A DNA stretch of 64,000 bases from assembly GCA_047495785.1 (NCBI GenBank), contig JBLDXI010000028.1, positions 1,426,001-1,490,000 on the forward strand, written 5' to 3'. A program made the translations under genes and the position numbers. The stretch's first letter is position 1. Every line of letters begins with the position of its first letter. Source of the DNA: Lepidodermella squamata (lineage: Eukaryota > Gastrotricha). Shown piece after piece: positions 44,017-54,885 of this stretch. The notes under the pieces are model-generated. The model was given only the letters and a program-made list of their open reading frames with translations. It was not told the DNA's origin and did no database searches.

Positions 44017-46418
44017 TTATCTAGATAACCGGCTGATTCTAGCAGAGCTGGATCTGACGGCAACTTTCAAATTTTGTTGCCTAATGATGGGCCAGCGATT
44101 CGTAATTACAGGAAAAAATACGATGAAAAAGGTTGAATAGGAGTAAATCAGCACGCCAGTTATAACTGCAATCAGCTGGTTGTATTCAGAACCTGATAGC
44201 AGGTAGACTACAAGCGGTAGGGCGAAGTATATCGCTATTGCATTGATGATAGCGATTCGCAAAAGGTTGCATTCGTATTCATAAAAGTGAACAATTTCCA
44301 ACTTGGTGCGACTGTCGTAGGCGAAGAAGCAACTAGCGAGCAACAAAAATGCATTCAGTCCCAAAAAAGCAGCCAGCCAAGGATACTCGTAAGCCGAGGT
44401 GCAAGCGTAATTCTGTATCGCAAAATAAGAGTCGAGGAACTCATCCAAGAAAACCGGAGAAATTATGAGCTTTCCTTCGAATGAATCAAGGGCGAAGATC
44501 CAGGCTAGGACTAGACCAGCTGTAGAAGCTGTGACTATGAGAGAGAACAAAATCTGCATGCGTTTTGACGTCGGTACTTTTCTCAACATGTGAACACTGA
44601 AATCATTAGCATTGATTGAATCTCTTCGATTCTGAAACATCAAAGTTTTGAGAGATCGCATGACATCGCGAAGACCGAAGATTCTGGCAGTCAAAAATGA
44701 GTTACAAACTGTCATTCCGATTGTGATAAACAAAGGCCTGATGACGCAAAGCTGGTTTAAAATGAACAGCTCGAGGAGTATCAGTATAACTCCCACATCG
44801 AGAAAAATAACACCGACAGCGAACAACAAATTTGAAGGGATATGAAAGAAAAAGATGTAACTGTCATGATTTCTTTTATCGAAAGCGAGACGTCCGAAGT
44901 TGACGATTTGGAAGATAAGAATTAGTGCTCCTGTTGAAACGAGAACAACAAATGCTGGAAGAGGGAAACGATTAATTAACCGAGAGACTTTGGATATGTC
45001 CTTGGGTGGCTGGCCAGATTTAGTAAACCAAATTGGGCGTTGCATCTGGTTGAACTTGTAAGTGCTCAGGTCTGTCAAAGTCCGGTAATTATTGTCCAAA
45101 CGGCTTATTTTATAAACCATTCTTACAGCACCTGTTATTGGCTGAACAACTAAGACATCTTCGTTATCAATCAGGAGCCTTTCCGAGAATCTTATTCGTC
45201 CAACGCGAAGACCGATAAAGTCCGTTTCAGCTGCACTAGCGTTAACAACTTGTTTCACCAAGTCAGGTTTCGCCATAAAATCTTTCAGACTTGAATTGTA
45301 CTGAGTTTGAAGGATAGCTTCACTCCTGTTGAGAGCAAGTATTGCTCCCATTGTTGCATCATGGCAGATGTGCCTCTGTACCATGTCATAAACTTTTGTC
45401 CCATTCAATCTTTTAGTCATGTTAGCTTCAAACCAATCAGTATCGTAACCAAATGGGGTCGGTCCGAATTTCTCCCACGCGCTCTGAACCAAACCGAAGA
45501 AGAAGGTCACTTTCATCATCTCAGCGACCATCTCACGAGTACAGCCTGGAATTAAGGGCAGAGCTGGGTCGTCAGCGGTAATGTAAGTGAAAAAGTTGGC
45601 GATATAGACGTAGAATGGAGCTGTCATTCCTGCGCTATACGCCAGACAGAGGAACTTTACGTAGAGCCATGCTTGACCATGCGCTGAGACTATAATTCGA
45701 GATCCGCTGGCTTTGATTGCGTCAATAACAGCTGGCGTAACATCAGATTCACTTCCGTAAAACAGGACCTCAATATTTTGCTGAGCAAAAGCGCCCTGAA
45801 GCATTTTCCCGAAAATATCGTCATTAGAGTTGCCAGAGAACGTGAAAATAGCCATTTGTTTCCAGCTTCCAACTCGTCTTCCAAACTCTGGAATTAAAGC
45901 CGCCATGTTTTCGTATGGACCTTGAGCACGGTAAAGGTGGCTGTACAAAGAACGCTTGGCAATCAACACTGGGCCGGCGCAGCCCTCGGCGAATTCAATA
46001 AAATTATTCGCTTTCACGGTAAGTGCAACGCCTGTTAACGTTGATGATTAAACAGGTTACAAAATCTAGATAAAGTCTTACTTTGGCATGCTACTGATGT
46101 TCCGACAACAATTGGAGAGATGAAGGAGTTATTCGCACGATTTTCTTCGAATTCCCGAAGGAAGTTGATGAAATTGAGCGGTGCTCGTGATGCAACAGAT
46201 CCTTCGTCTTTCACTACCATTCGAATGCGGTAATCTTGTAGTAAGTTATCCTGAGAATTTGCCATGTCTAAAACAAGCTGAGCAGCCGCACTGCAAGCAG
46301 TTTGAGCGTTAATATTTGGCTGCGGCATCAAATTTAAAAGGACCAGTTCATTTGGCTTTGCTTGAATTGAACTGATATAGACAATTGTCAATATTAGAAA
46401 CAGGATTAAAGTCCCCAT
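44017..46418 (-). CDS. GABA-B-like class C GPCR, copy 2 (2 exons)
   Basis: Exons 46418-46082 and 46031-44017 also encode 783 residues, with the intron at the same position and phase as copy 1 (right after GTSVACQ). The signal peptide is MGTLILFLILTIVYISSIQA. The extracellular domain keeps NNFIEFAEGCAG, GPTPFGYDTDWFEAN and QRHICHDATMGA. The linker reads KSGQPPKDIS, and seven membrane helices follow, with CVIRPLFITIG and FGLRDVMRSL. Copies 1-3 are clear tandem paralogues with strongest conservation in the ligand-binding half. The shared length of copies 1 and 2 supports the gene models. Confidence 0.88.
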
Positions 46419-46874
46419 TATTAAATTTGGATTAATTGAACTCTTCACAAAAGACAAAAACGAGAATACCCAGTAATGCGCGCGTGAAATTTGCACGACT
46501 GTAAAGTGAAACGTTGTTTGGACAATCCCCTAAATGCTGCTGCGGATAGTTCCAGGGACTTTTCACTTTTCAGGATTATCCTGGCGGCTCTTATACTTGC
46601 ACTGCCTTTTGAAACCGCACGTCTGCGTGACTCTTGCCAAAGCTTTTTGCGCCTTCCGGCTACAACGCCCATACGAATTTGTTGCTATGTAGAGGTCGCA
46701 TTTGTAATTCTAAATGTTGAACGCCAGTGATTGCTACATTCGCACTTCGAATTCACTGGAGAGTGTTGCATTAAATTCAAACACTTCCAAATGGGTAGCG
46801 ATGAAGCCTTAGCTAAATGATTCAAAAAGTAAGATGAGATTTCGAGCTCATTACTGTTCGTTTTATTTAGTTGA
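46419..46874. other. Intergenic, no gene seen
   Basis: Spacer between copy 2 of the receptor and a channel gene, both on the minus strand. Short open frames on both strands look like chance frames. Confidence 0.4.
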
Positions 46875-48068
46875 TCAAGCACTTTGATTTCGAGCATACG
46901 AATATTTATGATCTAAGCCTAAAATAGTCGTCAAACCAAACGAGGAGATTCCTATAAATGCAGCAAGAGCCATTAAAAAGGCTAATAAATCTATAACTCT
47001 TTGAATGGAGATTCTGCAGGACTTTACGTTAATCTTCCGTTTTGTGAACCTCTTCCGCCATGTTTGAGAGTAACCACAGCTGACGATGAAGTAACTTGTA
47101 CAAGCTAGCGAGAAAGCTAGGCCCATATCGGTGAAATTGACGAGGAAATTTCGTATACTCTTCGGGGGCACTAGAGCCATTATTTGGCTCTGGAGGAAGG
47201 TGAGAGCCACCAAAACTGTCATAGCGAACATCGGCCGGTCGGGAATATGCGGCGGAATCGCAAATAGAAATATTATCAATGCCGATAGAAACTCGCTTGG
47301 TATGATCAAATGTGTTACGTAGTAGTCCGGAACTCGTTGGAAAACGAACTGAAAGTCGATTATGCTACGATTGCTACCCTCGATAACAATAGTATAAAGC
47401 TTTGTTGAGTAATTGGTAACCAGCCAGTTATCATTAGAGATTAGGAAACTGTTGTAAACCGCAAATGTGATAGGCCTTGCGAAAGTCACGGCTTCAACTC
47501 GTTCTTGTAACAGAAATATTACGGCACAGTTTTGCTGATCAAATGGAAAATGCTCGTAATTCAAATCACATAGGGACAGAAAGGATCCATAACGATTCCA
47601 ATTGAACTCGATGGGTGTGTTGTTTCCCATTGTGACTTTATAAAAGAATCTTGTCGCGACATCGGAACTCAAGTCAAAATTACTAGGCGTGTTTTTGTGA
47701 TTTATGTTCGGCTTCCAAAACAAATGCTCATCTGTCGAAACAATTCTAGAATATTCAGCGGTAAAATTCTGACATCGTATCGTCCAGATGAAGCGTAAAG
47801 TAGCTGTTATCGTGAAAGTCTCGGCAAGATCGTTAACTCCTTCAAGATGATCCGGCTGAAATAGGACGGTAACATTGGTCGGTTCGCAGATGCCTCCGCG
47901 ACCTTGTCCGCGAATGCAGTTGGGGGAATAGACCTCAGGTGAGAAATGGCGGCATTTTCTCATCAGATCTAGTGCAGCTTCATGAGTTAGTGCATCGAAT
48001 TCGCTGTAACATGCTGAGATCAGGTAAGGAATCGAAGACAGTAGAAACAATTCTATGGGGCGAATCAT
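46875..48068 (-). CDS. Cys-loop ligand-gated ion channel, intronless (array member 1)
   Basis: 397 residues. Signal peptide about 1-19; the family motif PEVYSPNCIRGQGRGG; beta-sandwich with FWKPNINHKNTPSNF and EFNWNRYGSFLSLC; Cys-loop C-DLNYEHFPFDQQN-C; loop C region EGSNRS; M1; M2 after PDRPMFAMTVLVALTF; M3; a short basic loop (TWRKRFTKRK); and M4. Asp before the M2 Arg predicts cation selectivity by analogy with nicotinic receptors. It lies 153 bp downstream of the next channel gene on the same strand. The ligand is unknown; loop C has no adjacent cysteine pair, so classical acetylcholine alpha-subunit binding is unlikely. Confidence 0.9.
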   Translation of the reverse strand: MIRPIELFLLSSIPYLISACYSEFDALTHEAALDLMRKCRHFSPEVYSPNCIRGQGRGGICEPTNVTVLFQPDHLEGVNDLAETFTITATLRFIWTIRCQNFTAEYSRIVSTDEHLFWKPNINHKNTPSNFDLSSDVATRFFYKVTMGNNTPIEFNWNRYGSFLSLCDLNYEHFPFDQQNCAVIFLLQERVEAVTFARPITFAVYNSFLISNDNWLVTNYSTKLYTIVIEGSNRSIIDFQFVFQRVPDYYVTHLIIPSEFLSALIIFLFAIPPHIPDRPMFAMTVLVALTFLQSQIMALVPPKSIRNFLVNFTDMGLAFSLACTSYFIVSCGYSQTWRKRFTKRKINVKSCRISIQRVIDLLAFLMALAAFIGISSFGLTTILGLDHKYSYARNQSA

Positions 48069-48220
48069 CTATAAAAATGAATGTGTTGGTTTGTTTTTGT
48101 CTGGATAGTTTTCGGGACGCATTTTTTTAATTGATAAGCAAATAAAAACTCAACACACTTACAAATCAGCTGTTTTTTCACACCGGCAATTTATTGATTC
48201 ATTTTAGAAAACAATCTTGA

Positions 48221-49378
48221 TCACATGACAGCCGAGTCTCTAGCTTCAACTAGAGCATAGATAAGAATACCAAAGTAGCAAACCAGGAGAATGAAGAAGA
48301 CTAGCAAGTCGACGAGTCTGCAGAGTGAGATTTGGCCTCTAAAAAGGGGCCGCGAAGCGAGTTTCTTATGCGTCTTTGCGAATCCGCAGCTGATCAAGAA
48401 ATAGACCGTTCCCATAGCTGAATGCGCGAGGCAAAGATCCGTAAAATTTGACAGGAACAACCGGTCGTTTTTGTTTGGCAGTCGATCTAAAACTTGCCCT
48501 TGGAGAAAAGTGAGAGCCAGGAGAATTGTCAGCGAGAAAGCTGGTCTATCGGGAACTGACGGATACATAGCGAATGAGATCAAAAGGAGGGCAGAGAGAA
48601 GCGATGTTGGAATCATTAGATGATTCACGTAGAAGTCTGGCTTCCGTTTTAGGACCAACCTGAAAGCAACCTCACTTCTGTTACTGCCATCCATTTCCAC
48701 TTCATAAATGGACGTCTCACCAGAGGCGATCAACCAACCGTCATTCGAATCAAGAATCTGTTGTTTGACTATAAAATTGACAGGTTCGGCAAATGCAACG
48801 GCGACAAAGTTTTCCTGCATGGAAAATACGACTTCACAATACTGCGTGTCAAATGGAAACCGACCAAAGTCCATTTCACAAGTAGTAAGAAGTGAGCCGT
48901 ATTTAGCCCACGCGACCTCAATGATGTCTGGCTTTGAGACGTTAAATTTGAAGAAGAATCTACTAACAAATGAATCTGCCATGCCGAAATTATTTGGCGT
49001 GTTTTTGTGGTAAACGTTGGGCTTCCAGTATAGATGCGGATTAGCGTTAGTGATGCGAGAATCTGTTGTTATGTTTGGACATTTTACATACCAAATGAAT
49101 CTCACAGCTCCAGAAATAGTGAAGGTCTCTTCAATAGCGCTGACATCATCCAGTCTTGCGGGTGAAAGTTGGGGATAGACAGCCGTTACTTCACAAGAGC
49201 CAGCCCTCGGCCCACCAGTGCAACTCGGACTATAAATTTCGGGTGATAGATTTGGGCACTTTGTTAGAAACTCGCGAGCTTGAGTTTGGATAAGATCTAT
49301 CGCGTGGCTGTAATCTGAACCCTGGCTTAATCGGAACACCAAAACAGCTCCTAAAAACAGCAGTAAATTCCAATGCAT
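48221..49378 (-). CDS. Cys-loop ligand-gated ion channel, intronless (array member 2)
   Basis: 385 residues. It differs from its neighbours at the N-terminal motif (PEIYSPSCTGGPRAGSC in place of the RGQGRGG form) but keeps the cysteine spacing, YWKPNVYHKNTPNNF, the Cys-loop C-EMDFGRFPFDTQY-C, DGSNRS, and the M2 entry PDRPAFSLTILLALTF followed by QGQVLDRLPNK. The M3-M4 loop is very short (about 30 residues with SLCRLVD before M4), like that of the other members. The sequence divergence suggests a distinct ligand or partner specificity. It is intact and uninterrupted. Confidence 0.9.
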   Translation of the reverse strand: MHWNLLLFLGAVLVFRLSQGSDYSHAIDLIQTQAREFLTKCPNLSPEIYSPSCTGGPRAGSCEVTAVYPQLSPARLDDVSAIEETFTISGAVRFIWYVKCPNITTDSRITNANPHLYWKPNVYHKNTPNNFGMADSFVSRFFFKFNVSKPDIIEVAWAKYGSLLTTCEMDFGRFPFDTQYCEVVFSMQENFVAVAFAEPVNFIVKQQILDSNDGWLIASGETSIYEVEMDGSNRSEVAFRLVLKRKPDFYVNHLMIPTSLLSALLLISFAMYPSVPDRPAFSLTILLALTFLQGQVLDRLPNKNDRLFLSNFTDLCLAHSAMGTVYFLISCGFAKTHKKLASRPLFRGQISLCRLVDLLVFFILLVCYFGILIYALVEARDSAVM

Positions 49379-50223
49379 GTCGCGGAATTATCTCGACAAT
49401 GAAAAAAAGCAAGTTTCATTGCAATGAACAGGCTGGTTTGTTTGTTTTATCTGCTTGCATAAATATACTCACAGGAAATTAAAAATCCTGATCGAAAAAG
49501 CTCTGACGCAAAATTGAATCAGAGTTCGTCATATGACAATTGGCAGGGACGTTGCCATCGTCTCGTATTCATTTATTATCGAATGAACCTCGTTTCTCGT
49601 TTGACAGTGGATACCATCAAAAATTTAGGAATCGTTAAAGTTGTAGCTCTCCGCAATTGTGGAAACCCCATGTGCCTGTTTATGTTGATGGTTTACCGTA
49701 ATCTGGTGCAATTTTGAACACTTTCATCCTCGCTAACTGCGATATACCCTGAGTGCATTAAAGATGCTATTCCTGGCCGGTTTTCGATGGGTCCTATTCG
49801 AGGCCAGGTCAAGGATCATTCCCGTAAATCAGCGAATTTCGCGACCGTTAGGATTTGGAGAGGTAACCTGAAAGTACAAGTTTGAACTGTAAGGTACTAA
49901 GAAAAATGCATGAAATCGCAGATTAAAATCCTCCTGAATCTGTTCGCTGACAAATAACGAATAAGTCTAATCTTTTGCTGCTGAATCAACCATCTTGGAT
50001 GGCACGGATTACAGATTAAAAAAAAACTCTCTTCGTTCGCGGTTCTTTATAAGGTGTAACGTAAGTGAGATAATAAATCGATCGAATCAGAATTCTAAAA
50101 AATGATAAAGCTTCCACAATGAATACATCAATCTAACTTTAGTCTATTTTTCCATATGCAAGTGAACGATTTTATGAATATATAATTCTGAAATCTCCAA
50201 CAATGTGGAAAGCGTGTGAGCGT
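49379..50223. other. Intergenic with a channel-gene relic
   Basis: Apart from the relic at about 49520-49700, no gene is seen. The right part is AT-rich and includes the 3' flank of the third class C receptor. Confidence 0.4.
49520..49700 (-). pseudogene. Relic of a Cys-loop channel gene 3' end
   Basis: The stretch resembles the last codons and 3' flank of the intact channel gene at 57912-59198 and the DNA beyond it (57820-57960). Shared pieces include TTTATTATCGAATGAA, ACAATTG-CAGGGA-type blocks, and TTTCCACAATTGCGGAGAGC against the intact gene's TTTCCACAATCGCTGAGAGC (encoding STIAES). Frame and upstream coding sequence are lost. It indicates an older channel copy that once stood between array member 2 and the third class C receptor. 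Confidence 0.5.
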
Positions 50224-52678
50224 TTAATGGCGTGAGGTTCGCTTATTATCATTGATATAGACTTGATTGTAGCGGGATCCTCCCACCACCTGCTTCGCTG
50301 AAACGCTAAATTTGGAGTTTTCAATCTTTGCCACCGGCCATCGATTCGACCAAACTGGGTAGTTCAATATCAGATATATGGAGTTCGAATATAAAAGTGA
50401 CCCAATCGCAACGACCGTGATTTGATTGATTTCAGATCCCGACATCAGATAGGCAATCAGAAGGAATGCGAAGAAAATGGTTGCTGCATTTACTATAGCC
50501 AATCTTAGAAGGTTGCATTCGAACTTGTAGAAAGCCAGCGGAGTCTCCAGCTTAGTCCGGCTATCGTAAGTGAAGAAACAGTTGACAAGTGTGATCAACC
50601 CATTAATACCGATAATCGCTCCGAGCCACGATAATTCATTGACTGAGCTGCAGAAATAATGCCGGATGTCATAATACGAGTCGAGATCTTCGTCAAAAGA
50701 AACGGCCGTGGTTGTATAATCAACTTTGAAGTGATCAACTCCGAAAATCCATATCAGTACAACAGCTAGGATACACCCAAAAGCAATCAAGGATGCAAAG
50801 GACTGCAGTCTTGTGGACGTTGGTACTCGCTTGCTCATGTGATTGTTGAAATAAACTGCAGTTATGCTATTGGCTTTGCTCTGACGAGGCATCAGGTTTC
50901 TAAGAGATCGCATGATATCGCGTAACCCAAACATTCGGACCAGCATCACTAGATTGCAAATTGTTATACCTATGGACGTGAATAACGGGCGAATCTGGCA
51001 TAAAGCATCTGGGTTGTACGAAATTTCTAACAGCAACAAAATTGCTCCCAATTCTAAGATTACACATCCGAACAGAAGGAGAGAATTCGTTGGAAAATCG
51101 AAAAAGAAGATGAAATTGTCTCGATTAGCCTTCCGAGACAGCAAAACATAAATCGACACATGCGATATTGTTGAAGCAACAGCGATCGATAGTAACACGC
51201 CAAAGGATGATGTTGGAAACTCGGATGATAGGTGGATTACCTGGGACAGGTCTTTGGGGGGCTGTCCAGACTTGGTATACCAAACTGGGGCACTCATTGG
51301 AGTCAGTTTCCAAGTACTAGCGTTTTTCAGTGTTCTGATGTCATTATCAGTTCGAGTGATTTTGAAGACAATACGAACAGATCCAGGAACCTGCTGTACT
51401 ACGAAAACGTCCTCGTTGTCGATCAGCAAACGCTCAGAGAATCGAATCCTTCCAGCTCTCAGGCCAACAAAATCCGTCAGGGCTGTACTGGCATTTACAA
51501 CGTGCCGGACCAAATCAGGATTAGTCGAAAAGTCCTTCAAGCTCATGTTGTACTTTTCGCGAAGTACGGCTTCACTCCTGTTAAGGGCCAGAATTGTCCC
51601 CATTGCTGCGTCATGACAAACGTGGCGTTGATTTATATCCCCGACTCTTGTGCCGTTGAGCTCTCTGGCTAGATAGGCTTCGAAATAATCGTTATCATAG
51701 CCAAATGGCGTTGGTCCGAACTTTTCCCATGCGAAGTTAACAATGCCGAAGAAAAAGGTAACCTTTAACATTTCAGCTATCATAAACCTAGTGCAGCCTG
51801 GTATCAATGGCAAGCTGGGATCACCAGCTGTGGTATAGGCGAAGAAGTTAACGATGTAAACGTAGTAAGGTGCTGTCATGCCTGCATTGTACGCTAAGCA
51901 GAGAAACTTCACGTAGTTCGCCCCGATATTCCCATGAGCCATCACAATGACTCGCGCCCCGCTAGATTTGATGGCATCAATCACATCTTGATTCACCTCG
52001 GGTTCACTTCCGAAGTAGGGGACTTCGATATCATTTTCCGCGAAAATGCCCTGTAACATTCGTCCGAAAATGTCGTCGTTAGCATTTGCTGATGAGGTGA
52101 ATATAGCCATTTGATTCCATCCACCAACTTTTCTCGCGAACAGTGGAATGAGGATGCCGATATTTTCGAAAGGTCCTTGGGCTCGATACAAGTGGTTATA
52201 CAAGTTTCGCCTTGCGATAAGAAAAGGTCCAGCGCAACCTTCAGCAAACTGAATGAACTTGTTGACCTTGACTGTCAGTGCATTGGCTATAGAGACAAAA
52301 ATTTTTTATACTAAATTGTTAGAAAAAATGACTCGAAAACTTACTCTGGCAAGCTAATGAAGTTCCAATCACCATAGGAGACATGTAGGAATTGTTCGTT
52401 AGATTTCTTTCGAATTCCCATAAGAAGTTTACAAAACTCTGAGAGGCTCTCGTCGCTGCTGGTCCTTCGTCTTTGAGTACCATACGAATGTGGTAATCAG
52501 GCAGAATGTCTTTGCGTTAATTCGCCGTATCAATCACTAATTTAGCCGCCGTGCTGCAAGCGGTAGGAATATTAGGGCTGCTTAGTGGCATCATATTCAA
52601 CATGACTAGCTCATTGGGCTTCTTGTACTGGGCCAAAGCAAGAGCGTAACTAGCATAATGTAGCATATAAAGAAGCAT
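50224..52678 (-). pseudogene. GABA-B-like class C GPCR, copy 3, with premature stop in exon 1
   Basis: Exons by homology: 52678-52345 and 52286-50224. The phases match copies 1 and 2, and the total would be 798 codons. Exon 2 is fully open (NKFIQFAEGCAG, GPTPFGYDNDYFEAY, linker KSGQPPKDLS, seven membrane segments, a longer C-terminal tail GGSRYNQVYINDNKRTSRH). Exon 1 contains TAA at 52519-52517, after IDTAN, where the other copies continue (DYHIRM follows in the same frame). Either this is a very young pseudogene or a single-base error or polymorphism, since no other damage is seen. Translation from a downstream ATG would lose the signal peptide. Confidence 0.75.
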
Positions 52679-54885
52679 CTTTGGTGAAGCAGAAATCCAA
52701 TAAGTAATCACAGAGGCTCGTGATGAAAAATGACCCGGTTTCAAGTCACTTTTTCAATCAGATCTGAGTGGCAACCCAAAATTACATCCCTGTTATTTTC
52801 CAGATTTTAATTCAGGGATTGGCAAGACATCAGCACCACCCAATTATCTCATGAGTCGTGCTCCACGCGTGATTTTAGGAATGCGCATGTATTGACATCA
52901 TAAGTGTATCAGTAGTATGGGTATGCTAATCTAGATAATAATTAGCATGCGTTACACATGCGTATCTTGCATCCTCGGAAGAGCGTTTTTATAGAAATGA
53001 AGCTTTAGTTTCCAGGTCAATATAGTTTTTCCAAAGGAACCTTGCAAGAATTATTTAACTGCGGAACTGCAAAGACTATGACAAGCAGAGAAAGCGAATA
53101 AGAGCAGGTAGCTTTGATAAACAGGAAGGTCTGTTCAAGAGGACACGTCGATGACATCGCGGAAGGTGACGGAGAAATAGGAACGCCACTCCTTCCACTT
53201 CTTCACGTAGACCGAAAGGAGCGGCGTTTGACGAGGCCTATGCATGATTGGTCGTACAACATTTGCGTTTTTGGCTCTCATAGCCAAATGCGTGAGTACT
53301 GGGAACACGACAGCGCCGCTACGTGCGCCAACGCGCGCTGGCTGCGCACCACTGCGTAACAACTCGAGAATCGGTATGGCGCCCTATAATATAGTTTATT
53401 TATTGCTAAACAAGTTTCAAAGTGTGCAAACAATCAATGTGACAATAAACAATTTACTGAGTGCATAACTACTGTAAAACCCCTTTTTTTCGCGGTGACT
53501 TTGAATTCGCGGTCGGGCCTAAAATCGGCCTGTTCTTATTTTCGCGGGTACTTGAATTCGCGGCCATGCCCTGTCAGGAGTTGCGCAACTTGGCTGCATA
53601 ATTCGCGGCGCGCTTGCGTTCACGAATGTTTCACGGAACAAGATTCAAATCTACACCAATCACGTTTCCGCTGATTGTCATTACTCCAAGGCTGACACGC
53701 GCGGTACCGTTTCGTGCGCGCGGTTAGAACAATGGGCGCACTCGAATGCGCGAAATCGACTCCAATAAGCTAGCAAGTGGTTTTTAGTGAACTTGAAACC
53801 GCGCGCGCTGATGTCAATGGTGAATTTTGGATTTTATTGTCGGTTTTTACACCAAAATGAAGTTCTGGAAACACTCTTTCTATTGAATATAAATTCTCAT
53901 TCGGAAATATTGATGGTAAATAGTTTGACGTTCGCGACAAATTTCTTCTTGGCAGTGCGCGCACAGCTGGCATGCGCGCGATATTTAAGGTGGACGTAAA
54001 ACTTTCTCCCATTAAATTTTTCGAGCGAGAACCCTATATTCAATAGAAAGAGCTTTGCCTGAATTTCATTGTGGTGTAAAAACCGACAATATTTCATCAA
54101 ATTTTCCTTTGCCATCAGCGCGCGCGGTCGAAATTCTAAAGTTGCTGTTTTTGCGCGTTTCAACTGTTTTGCGTGTGGCTGATTGGAGAAGTGCGCGTCC
54201 ATTGTTTCCAAACAATGGTCACAAATCATGATTACGCTGAACACCGCGCGTTGCCTTTTGTGTAACACTCACAAGCGCGTTGCCGAACTAGCTCCGCCCT
54301 GATCGGCCATTGGTCGACAGTTGCGCTTATTTAGCTTATTGCTAAAAAGCAATAAAATCTCAGAGCAAAAAACGCCAACCATAACCTATACACGCGCTAG
54401 AAACCTTGACCTGATATTTGCGTGATTTATTTTTGGGATGAGCAAATTTTCGCTGGTCAGAAATTTTCGCGAGAAAGAAATTTTCGCGGGGTATTAATTT
54501 TCGCGGATCTTAAATTCGCGGTCCCTTCATACCGCGAAAAACCGCGAAAATTAAGTCACCGCGAAAATAAGGGGTTTTACAGTATATTCGTGAAAATAAA
54601 TGAAAAATTATTTCGAAACAATGCACGAATACAGCCAGACATATTGAGTATTCCCTCATTCGTAAATTGTTTCGGAAGATTTTTTTCAGAGCGAGCGTTT
54701 ATCAATTTCCATTCAAAAAACTAGTTTTTGGCGCATCTGGCGCTTTGAGATTTTGAGAAATTGCTAGAGCTGCCAAACTTTCATGAAAATATCTTCAATC
54801 GGAATTTCGCACCCTTCTGCCAGATCAAAAATACAAAGTACGAACAGCAATGTTAACAATAAGCTAATGACTCAAAATTCTCAGT
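52679..54885. other. Intergenic with a 1.1-kb palindromic transposon
   Basis: No protein gene is supported. The element at 53472-54582 fills half of it. The segment 52679-53468 includes the promoter region of receptor copy 3 and otherwise looks like spacer. Confidence 0.5.
53472..54582. mobile_element. 1.1-kb palindromic element with TA target (Tc1/mariner-like MITE)
   Basis: The ends read CTGTAAAACCCCTT...TTCGCGGTGAC on the left, with the complement GTCACCGCGAAAATAAGG on the right, and TA at both junctions (53470-53471, 54583-54584). The CTGTAAAACCCCTTA-TTTTCGCGG terminus is typical of a widespread Tc1/mariner MITE family. Much of the interior is also inverted: TATTGAATATAAATTCTC near 53882 against GAACCCTATATTCAATAG near 54031, and GTCGGTTTTTACACC against GGTGTAAAAACCGAC. 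The whole element can therefore fold back on itself. No transposase. Confidence 0.75.
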
